Shown: in pieces, positions 5,711-11,159 of the stretch
Layout of the letters: each line of letters opens with the position of its first letter
How positions within the stretch are numbered: position 1 is the first letter of the stretch
Notes under the pieces: generated by a model
Seen by the model: only the letters and a program-made list of their open reading frames with translations
What the model was told of the DNA's origin: nothing
Database searches by the model: none
Program-made: the position numbers and the translations under genes
Origin: Bacteroidales bacterium M3
GTDB taxonomy: Bacteria; Bacteroidota; Bacteroidia; Bacteroidales; Muribaculaceae
Reading direction: 5' to 3'
NCBI GenBank assembly: GCA_001689445.1
Contig: LUJN01000043.1
Span: 1-13,995, forward strand
DNA: 13,995 nt

Positions 5711-8022
5711 AATCACTTATACTATCCATATTGATGATTGCGGCCACAGCGTTCATGACATCGGGCCGCACAGTGACGGGAACAGTCGTCAACGAGAATG
5801 GCGAGCCGATGGAATGGGCCAATGTCGTGCTGATGAGCCGCGCCGACTCGTCGTATATCACAGGCGGCGTCACCAATGCCGCCGGGGCGTTCAGCCTCGT
5901 GCAGCCCGACAGCCGCGAGGCGATGGTCAAGGCGTCGTATGCGGCCTACAACACCGCCTTCAATGATGTGCCCGCAGATGGCGCAGTGGGGCGGATTCTC
6001 CTCACGCCCAAGAGCGTGGAGCTTGGCGAGGTCGTGGTAAAGGCCGACCTGCCCGCGACCTCCATCAAGGGGAATGCACTAGTGACCACGGTGGAGAACA
6101 GCGTACTGGCTCATGCAGGAACGGCCAACGATGTTCTCACCCAGGTCCCCATGGTGCTCGGGCGCGACGGATCGTTTGAGGTTTTCGGCAAAGGCTCGCC
6201 GGCCATCTACATCAACGGCCGCCCCGTGCGGGACAACAATGAGCTTGCCCAACTCAGCTCCTCCGACATCAAGAGCGTGGAGGTCATCACCAACCCCGGC
6301 TCGCGCTATGACGCGTCGGTGAAGTCGGTTATACGCATCCGCACACGCCGCCCGCAAGGTGACGGATGGAGCGCGACGCTGCGCTCCCGCAACGGATTCC
6401 GCCACTATTTCCAGTCGGTCAACAACGCGTGGCTCAAATACCGCAACCGGGGCCTCGAACTGTTTGCCCAACTCGGGGTATATACAGGCCGCTTCTATAA
6501 CCATAACAACATCGACATGCTCACCGTCGGCAAGCAGACGATACTACAGCAGTTTGACAACGTGGGCCGCTTCCGCAACACAGAGCTATATGGCAAGATC
6601 GGCTTCTCCTACATGATAAACGACCGCCACTCGCTGGGGGCATACTACTCCAACGGGATGGTCGACATGCCTGAGAACCACAACTACACCTCGTCGGCAA
6701 GCATAGACGGCAAGCCCTATGACCGCACCGTCACAACCGGTAAAAAGGATGTCAAGGTCGTGCCGCAGCATTATGCCAACCTCTATTACAACGGGCAGGT
6801 CGAAAAACTCGGCATCGACTTCAACATGGACTACATGTGGAACCAGACGCGTACCGACAAACACGACCGCGAGGAGAGCGACCGCCTCGACGTCACCGAC
6901 GTGCTGACCCACTCGACCGACCACAACCGCATGTTCGCCGAGAAACTCGTGCTCAGCTACCCGCTGTGGAAAGGAGGCATCGAGGTAGGCGAGGAATACA
7001 CCTCATCACGCCGCACCAACGACTACACCGTCAACCTGTCGATGATAGGCAACGCCGCGTCGAGGGTCGACGAGAGCAATATCGCGGCATTCGTCGAGCT
7101 ACAGCAGAAGTTGGGACGCTTCGACCTGATGGCAGGTCTGAGATATGAGCATGTCAAGAGCGACTACACCGAGAACGGCCAGCTCCGCGACGACATGAGC
7201 CGCCGATACGACAACCTCTTCCCCTCGCTCGGCATCTCGACCATGATAGGCAAAGTGCAGACTTCCCTGAGCTACAGCCACAAGACCGCGCGTCCCAGCT
7301 ACCGCGACCTTGACGGCACGATAACCTATGTCAACAACATGATACTCGAAGGGGGCAACCCCTACCTCCAGCCGTCGCGCATCCAGTCGGTGGAGCTGAT
7401 GGGCGCATGGCGTTGGCTCTTTGCCAAGCTCTCCTACTCCTACATCAAGGACCCGTCGTTCAACACATCGCGCCCTTACGGGGATAACGGCGAGATGAAG
7501 CTGCTCACGATGGCCAACTTCCCCCACAACCACATGCTGGAAGCGTTTATCGGCACACAGTTCAAGGTGGGTATATGGCAGCCCAAGGTCAACCTCGGCC
7601 TGACAAAACAGTGGCTCACAATCGACTACCATGGCGCACGCCGGTCGATGGGCAACCCGTCGGCACTCGTGCAGTGGCAGAACGCCATCCACCTGCCGTG
7701 GGACACGTGGCTCAACATCGACCTCCAATGGATGAGCGCCGGCGACCGCGAGAATGTCCACTTCTCGTCAAGTTCCGAGTTTAACGCCAAGCTTTACAAG
7801 GCGTTCCTCAACAACACCCTGAGCGTCACCCTCGAAGCCAACGACATATTCAACAAGAACCACCGAGACCAGACGCTCTACAACAACGACGTCACCCTGT
7901 GCCAGCTCAACGGCAAGAACGACAACCGCTCCCTGATGCTCACCATCCAATACACCTTCAACGCCACCCGCGACCGCTATCGCGGCCAAGGTGCCGGCCA
8001 ATCCGAGCGCAACCGCTTCTAA
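5707..8022 (+). CDS. Outer-membrane beta-barrel protein, TonB-receptor-like
   Basis: This 771-residue protein starts with a signal peptide (about 1-20). A carboxypeptidase-regulatory-like beta-sandwich follows (about 21-103, from RTVTGTVVNENGEPMEWANV), then a plug-like domain (about 105-217, with AIYINGRPVRDNNELAQLSS and VEVITNPGSRYDASVKSVIR). The rest is a long barrel rich in aromatic, alternating strands (about 218-771). This is the architecture of Bacteroidetes 'outer membrane beta-barrel family' proteins related to TonB-dependent receptors; LGEVVVKAD (about 102-110) may be a TonB-box-like segment. It lacks a SusD partner, so it is not a classical glycan-uptake SusC. Substrate is unknown. 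It is translationally coupled to the preceding lipoprotein gene. Confidence 0.88.
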   Translation: MKSLILSILMIAATAFMTSGRTVTGTVVNENGEPMEWANVVLMSRADSSYITGGVTNAAGAFSLVQPDSREAMVKASYAAYNTAFNDVPADGAVGRILLTPKSVELGEVVVKADLPATSIKGNALVTTVENSVLAHAGTANDVLTQVPMVLGRDGSFEVFGKGSPAIYINGRPVRDNNELAQLSSSDIKSVEVITNPGSRYDASVKSVIRIRTRRPQGDGWSATLRSRNGFRHYFQSVNNAWLKYRNRGLELFAQLGVYTGRFYNHNNIDMLTVGKQTILQQFDNVGRFRNTELYGKIGFSYMINDRHSLGAYYSNGMVDMPENHNYTSSASIDGKPYDRTVTTGKKDVKVVPQHYANLYYNGQVEKLGIDFNMDYMWNQTRTDKHDREESDRLDVTDVLTHSTDHNRMFAEKLVLSYPLWKGGIEVGEEYTSSRRTNDYTVNLSMIGNAASRVDESNIAAFVELQQKLGRFDLMAGLRYEHVKSDYTENGQLRDDMSRRYDNLFPSLGISTMIGKVQTSLSYSHKTARPSYRDLDGTITYVNNMILEGGNPYLQPSRIQSVELMGAWRWLFAKLSYSYIKDPSFNTSRPYGDNGEMKLLTMANFPHNHMLEAFIGTQFKVGIWQPKVNLGLTKQWLTIDYHGARRSMGNPSALVQWQNAIHLPWDTWLNIDLQWMSAGDRENVHFSSSSEFNAKLYKAFLNNTLSVTLEANDIFNKNHRDQTLYNNDVTLCQLNGKNDNRSLMLTIQYTFNATRDRYRGQGAGQSERNRF

Positions 8023-8031
8023 TCAGTGCAA

Positions 8032-8109
8032 AGGTCAAAGTGCAGAGTGCACAGTAGGGGCGCTATGTATAGCGCCCCTACCATGACTGAACGCTTTGGC
8101 CTTTGACCT
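8032..8109. repeat. Palindromic element with outer inverted repeat
   Basis: The core is a perfect 13-bp inverted repeat, GTAGGGGCGCTAT (8054-8066) and its complement (8069-8081), with only 2 nt between. Around it lies a second inverted pair, AGGTCAAAG (8032-8040) and CTTTGACCT (8101-8109). The element directly follows the beta-barrel gene and may serve as its transcript end. Its GTAGGG...CCCTAC edges resemble those of the repeat at 2475-2565. Confidence 0.8.
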
Positions 8110-8157
8110 ACATTAAGCGCACGATTGGTCGCACATGAGAGCAAAATGTCATTAAAA

Positions 8158-8190
8158 GTTGTGATATGTTGGAAAAATGTTGTACCTTTG
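8158..8190 (+). promoter_or_regulatory. Promoter of asnA
   Basis: The -7 box TACCTTTG (8183-8190) fits TAnnTTTG. A -33-like GTTG lies at 8158-8161 with a 21-bp spacer. The in-frame ATG at 8177 overlaps the promoter, which supports ATG 8225 as the true start. Confidence 0.72.
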
Positions 8191-8224
8191 CCATCCAACT
8201 ACTACCAAAATTAAAATCCAGCAC

Positions 8225-9259
8225 ATGTCACTCATTATACCCCGCAAGTACAAGCAGAAACTTCTGCCCGAGACCACAGAGGTCGCCATCAAGGATATAA
8301 AGGACCGTTTTCAGGAAAAACTCGGCACCGCCCTCAACCTGCGGCGAGTGACTGCCCCGCTGTTTGTCCTCTCGGGCACAGGACTCAACGATGACCTCAA
8401 CGGCGTCGAGCATCCCGTGTCGTTCAACATACGCTGTATGGACGACCGCCGCGCCGAGGTGGTACACTCGCTGGCCAAGTGGAAGCGTACAAAGCTCGCG
8501 GCCTATGACATCGCCCCCGGCTATGGCCTATACACCGACATGAACGCCATACGCACAAGCGAGGACCTCGACAACCTCCACTCACTCTATGTCGACCAAT
8601 GGGACTGGGAGCAGACCATCAACCCTGAGGACCGCAACCTCGACTACCTCAAGGCCACCGTCGAGAAAATATACAACGCACTCCGCGAGGTGGAGCATGT
8701 CATTTACCGCCAGTTCCCCCACATCACGCCCCAACTCCCCGAGAAACTGACGTTTATCCACACCGAGGAGCTGTTGCGGCAGTATCCCGACCTTGACGCG
8801 AAAGGGCGTGAGACAGCAGCCGCCAAGAAATATGGCGCCATATTCCTCATCGGCATCGGCGCCCCTCTCAGCAACGGGGAGCCTCACGATGGACGTGCCC
8901 CCGACTATGACGACTGGATTACCCCCAACTCCGACGGCTATACTGGCCTCAACGGCGACCTTATACTTTGGAACCCCATCCTTGAGACCGCCTTTGAGCT
9001 GTCATCCATGGGCATACGCGTGGATGCCGACTCACTCAAGCAGCAACTGGCGATGCGCAACGCCGAGGAGCGACTGCAATTTAACTTCCACCGCTCCCTC
9101 GTCAACGGCGAGCTTCCCGCCTCCATCGGCGGCGGCATAGGACAAAGCCGACTCTGCATGTTCCTGTTGCAGAAAGCCCACATCGGCGAGGTCCAGGCCT
9201 CCATCTGGCCCGAGGAACAGATAGAGCAGTGCCGAGCCGCCGGCATCGAGTTAATCTGA
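8225..9259 (+). CDS. asnA: Aspartate-ammonia ligase (asparagine synthetase A)
   Basis: This 344-residue cytoplasmic enzyme makes asparagine from aspartate, ammonia and ATP, releasing AMP and pyrophosphate. It shares its fold with the catalytic core of class II aspartyl-tRNA synthetases. Recognisable family stretches are an N-terminal IPRKYKQKLLPETTEVAI, then VTAPLFVLSGTGLNDDLNG, HSLAKWKRTKLAAY and SLYVDQWDWEQ, followed by the C-terminal class II motif 3-like GGGIGQSRLCMFLLQKAHIGEVQASIWP. Length agrees with the family (about 330-345). The start is set by the promoter at 8158-8190. It is a single-gene unit with its own promoter and terminator, and the next gene is tRNA-Asp. Confidence 0.97.
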   Translation: MSLIIPRKYKQKLLPETTEVAIKDIKDRFQEKLGTALNLRRVTAPLFVLSGTGLNDDLNGVEHPVSFNIRCMDDRRAEVVHSLAKWKRTKLAAYDIAPGYGLYTDMNAIRTSEDLDNLHSLYVDQWDWEQTINPEDRNLDYLKATVEKIYNALREVEHVIYRQFPHITPQLPEKLTFIHTEELLRQYPDLDAKGRETAAAKKYGAIFLIGIGAPLSNGEPHDGRAPDYDDWITPNSDGYTGLNGDLILWNPILETAFELSSMGIRVDADSLKQQLAMRNAEERLQFNFHRSLVNGELPASIGGGIGQSRLCMFLLQKAHIGEVQASIWPEEQIEQCRAAGIELI

Positions 9260-9284
9260 CAGTGTCAAGACCTCCACACCCTAA

Positions 9285-9324
9285 AAGTCCTTAAGAGCTT
9301 CAAAAGCCTTAAGGACTTCATTTT
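9285..9324 (+). terminator. Terminator of asnA
   Basis: AAGTCCTTAAG (9285-9295) pairs exactly with 9308-9318. Inside it GCTT (9297-9300) pairs with AAGC (9304-9307) across a one-base bulge. A short T-run (9321-9324) follows. It begins 26 nt after the asnA stop. Confidence 0.7.
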
Positions 9325-9367
9325 ACAGCTTTGCTTCCGCAAAAAGGCAAAAAAATCTTCTCAAAAA

Positions 9368-9399
9368 TTTGCACAATTCAAAAACATCCCCTATCTTTG
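9368..9399 (+). promoter_or_regulatory. Promoter of tRNA-Asp
   Basis: TTTG (9368-9371), a 20-bp spacer and TATCTTTG (9392-9399) match the Bacteroidetes sigma consensus exactly. The predicted transcript starts about 40 nt before the mature tRNA 5' end. Confidence 0.85.
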
Positions 9400-9447
9400 C
9401 ACTCGCAAAACGGAAATAACCGCCTTTGCAACCACAAACAAAACTCT

Positions 9448-9521
9448 GGTGTGGTAGTTCAGCTGGTTAGAATACCTGCCTGTCACGCAGGGGGTCGCGG
9501 GTTCGAGTCCCGTCCATACCG
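9448..9521 (+). tRNA. tRNA-Asp (anticodon GUC)
   Basis: The gene is 74 nt including the discriminator G73. The acceptor arms GGTGTGG and CCATACC pair with one G-U. The D-arm is GTTCAGCTGGTTAGAAT-like, the anticodon stem is CCTGC/GCAGG with loop CTGTCAC (anticodon GTC at 9482-9484), and the T-arm contains GGGTTCGAGTCCC. The CCA end is not encoded (G73 is followed by CAG), so it must be added enzymatically. It is flanked by a consensus promoter and a strong terminator. Confidence 0.97.
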
Positions 9522-9534
9522 CAGAGGAGAGAGG

Positions 9535-9582
9535 AGAATGAGAAATTGTTAGACTTCGGTTTACTTTTTCTCATTCTTTTTT
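9535..9582 (+). terminator. Intrinsic terminator of tRNA-Asp
   Basis: AGAATGAGAAA (9535-9545) pairs exactly with 9567-9577. The interior folds further around a C(TTCG)G tetraloop (9554-9559), and a run of six T follows (9577-9582). This is the best-formed terminator in the window. Confidence 0.85.
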
Positions 9583-9632
9583 GCATCCCCACCTCAGCCA
9601 CGCCGCGCACGTCCGGGTACCGTAACGCAATC

Positions 9633-9668
9633 GCGCCCCATCCTTGCCATTAGACAAAAACGGGGCGC
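9633..9668 (-). terminator. Possible terminator of the minus-strand operon
   Basis: GCGCCCC (9633-9639) and GGGGCGC (9662-9668) form a 7-bp inverted repeat with a 22-nt loop, 28 nt beyond the zinc-finger gene stop on the minus strand. There is no T-run on that strand after the stem, so support is weak. The rest of 9583-9696 shows no gene. Confidence 0.3.
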
Positions 9669-9696
9669 AACTTATGCGTGGGAAAGACAACCTATT

Positions 9697-10026
9697 TCAG
9701 AGGCGAATATGCCCGGTGCCTGCGCACGACTGGCATCTTCCGGTCCCGTGACAGCGACTGCACTGATGATCGTTTGAATTTAGCCCCCTGCCACCACAAA
9801 GAGAGCAGTTCCCCGAACCGTTACAACCACTACATTTTGCAGTATGGTTTTGCTCCGGATTGTTATAGTCAGATGACTTGGACGAGGAACCACCGGTATT
9901 TACAGGTACGGAAGGGACATAGGTCGGAGGGGCTGCAACCTTGCTGGACATCCGGCCATTCTGGAAAGAGACATAATAGCACGAGCCTTGTTCATATAAA
10001 TCATACCTCACCCCATTTATTAACAC
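9697..10026 (-). CDS. Small DnaJ-type zinc-finger protein
   Basis: This 109-residue protein has four CxxCxGxG-type repeats at residues 65-72 (CSGCNGSG), 74-81 (CSLCGGRG), 89-96 (CSRCHGTG) and 98-105 (CQSCAGTG). This is the pattern of the DnaJ central zinc-binding domain, which binds two zinc ions. There is no J domain and no substrate-binding domain, so it is not a DnaJ. The N-terminal part (1-60) is a short hydrophilic region with a Ser/Gly/Pro-rich linker. An in-frame stop just upstream leaves GTG at 10026 as the longest start; a later ATG at codon 26 is also possible. It follows the polyprenyl synthase gene by 26 nt on the same strand, so it is likely co-transcribed. A role in redox or protein handling is only inferred. 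Confidence 0.78.
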   Translation of the reverse strand: MLINGVRYDLYEQGSCYYVSFQNGRMSSKVAAPPTYVPSVPVNTGGSSSKSSDYNNPEQNHTAKCSGCNGSGNCSLCGGRGLNSNDHQCSRCHGTGRCQSCAGTGHIRL

Positions 10027-10052
10027 AATTTAACCGTCAAACAGGCGAAATA

Positions 10053-11027
10053 TCAATGGTCGCGGGCGATGATGTAGTCGAAAAGGGAGATGAAAGCGCG
10101 GCGCGCGGGGGAGTCGGGAAAACGGTTGATGAGGGCGACGGCCTCGTCGCGCATGTCGCGCATACGACCCTCGGCGTAGTCGATGCCTCCGGCACGTTTG
10201 GCGAAGTCGATTAGACGCGCTATCTCGCCGGATGTCAGGTCGTCGTGTCGCGACAGCTCCACCATCCCCGCAGTCTCGGGCAGCTCGTCACGCTTGAGGG
10301 CATAGAGGAGCGGGAGGGTTATCTTCCCTTCGCGGAGGTCGTTGCCGGTAGGCTTGCCGACACGTCCATCCTCAAAGTAGTCGAAGATGTCATCGCGTAT
10401 CTGGAAACAGAGGCCGAGGAGACGGGCAAACTCGACCATCACATCAAGGTCGGCATCGGAAGCGTTGACCGCGTATCCTCCCATCCGCACACACGACATG
10501 AACAGCGAGGCGGTCTTGCGCTCTATCATCGAGAAGTAAGCCTGCTCGTCGAGGGTGTGGGTGCGTGCGTTGCATATCTGGTCGACCTCCCCGATTGAAA
10601 GTTCGCGCCCAAGCTCGGAGAGGCAGCGGATGACGCGCATATCACGGGTGGCGACCCCCTCACGGAGGGCGGTAGACACAAAGTAATCGCCGACAAGGAC
10701 AGCGATATGGTTGTCCCACACGCTGTTGATGGTAGGACGGTCGCGACGCTTCTTGGCCTCGTCGACAACATCATCGTGAATCAACGACGCATTGTGGAGC
10801 ATCTCTATGGCTGCGGCGGCCGATATGGCATCGTCGTTTATCTCGCCGAAAAACCGTGCGCTCAGCAGAACGAGAATCGGGCGGATCTGCTTCCCCTTGG
10901 TGCGCAGATAGTTGGCTATTATCTCGGCCATCAACGGATTGGAGGAGGCGAGCGACCCGGCTATGCGGTCATTGAGTCGTTGGAGCGGTCCGGCAATTGT
11001 CTGTTGGATGGCGTCGATGGTTGTCAT
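10053..11027 (-). CDS. ispB: Trans-polyprenyl diphosphate synthase (IspB-like)
   Basis: This 324-residue protein belongs to the long-chain trans-isoprenyl diphosphate synthases. These extend allylic diphosphate with isopentenyl diphosphate to make the side chain of respiratory quinones (menaquinone in this group). All hallmarks are present: KGKQIRP (44-50), the first Asp-rich motif in LIHDDVVDEAKKRRDRPT (82-99, DDVVD at 85-89), the GDYF segment (113-116), and the second motif DDIFD (212-216) followed by GKPTGNDLREGKITLPL. Start ATG at 11027 is chosen because the longer N-terminal extension to 11099 runs through the promoter. Chain length cannot be read from the sequence alone. It is divergent from polA and heads a two-gene unit with the zinc-finger gene. 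Confidence 0.93.
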   Translation of the reverse strand: MTTIDAIQQTIAGPLQRLNDRIAGSLASSNPLMAEIIANYLRTKGKQIRPILVLLSARFFGEINDDAISAAAAIEMLHNASLIHDDVVDEAKKRRDRPTINSVWDNHIAVLVGDYFVSTALREGVATRDMRVIRCLSELGRELSIGEVDQICNARTHTLDEQAYFSMIERKTASLFMSCVRMGGYAVNASDADLDVMVEFARLLGLCFQIRDDIFDYFEDGRVGKPTGNDLREGKITLPLLYALKRDELPETAGMVELSRHDDLTSGEIARLIDFAKRAGGIDYAEGRMRDMRDEAVALINRFPDSPARRAFISLFDYIIARDH

Positions 11028-11044
11028 ATACGGATTTTGTGCTG

Positions 11045-11052
11045 CAAAATTA
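11045..11052 (-). promoter_or_regulatory. -7 box of the polyprenyl synthase operon
   Basis: On the minus strand the sequence is TAATTTTG, an exact TAnnTTTG match, 18 nt before the ATG at 11027. No clear TTTG at the correct -33 distance was found. Confidence 0.5.
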
Positions 11053-11090
11053 CTAAATAATTGCAAAGTGAGGAGTTTTCCCCTGCAAAT

Positions 11091-11123
11091 TTTGCTCAAA
11101 GTGCCGATTTATGCCTATTTTTG
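11091..11123 (+). promoter_or_regulatory. Promoter of polA
   Basis: TTTG (11091-11094), a 21-bp spacer and TATTTTTG (11116-11123) fit the Bacteroidetes consensus. The polA ATG at 11160 lies 36 nt downstream. The upstream in-frame extension (from 11061) overlaps this promoter and is not translated from here. Confidence 0.78.
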
Positions 11124-11159
11124 TACTTCTCTCTCCCATCCCATCAACACCCCCTCGAC

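Noticed and set aside
5707..8022. Classical SusC of a glycan utilisation locus
   Set aside because: No SusD gene follows, no glycoside hydrolases are nearby, and the protein is shorter than SusC (771 against about 1000 residues).
9331..9552. 73-codon open frame on the plus strand
   Set aside because: Spans the tRNA-Asp gene and its promoter; not a protein gene.
9678..10214. 178-codon open frame on the plus strand
   Set aside because: Antisense to both the zinc-finger and polyprenyl synthase genes, whose motifs on the minus strand are clear.
11061..11159. N-terminal extension of polA by 33 codons
   Set aside because: Overlaps the polA promoter; the known family N-terminus begins at the ATG at 11160.
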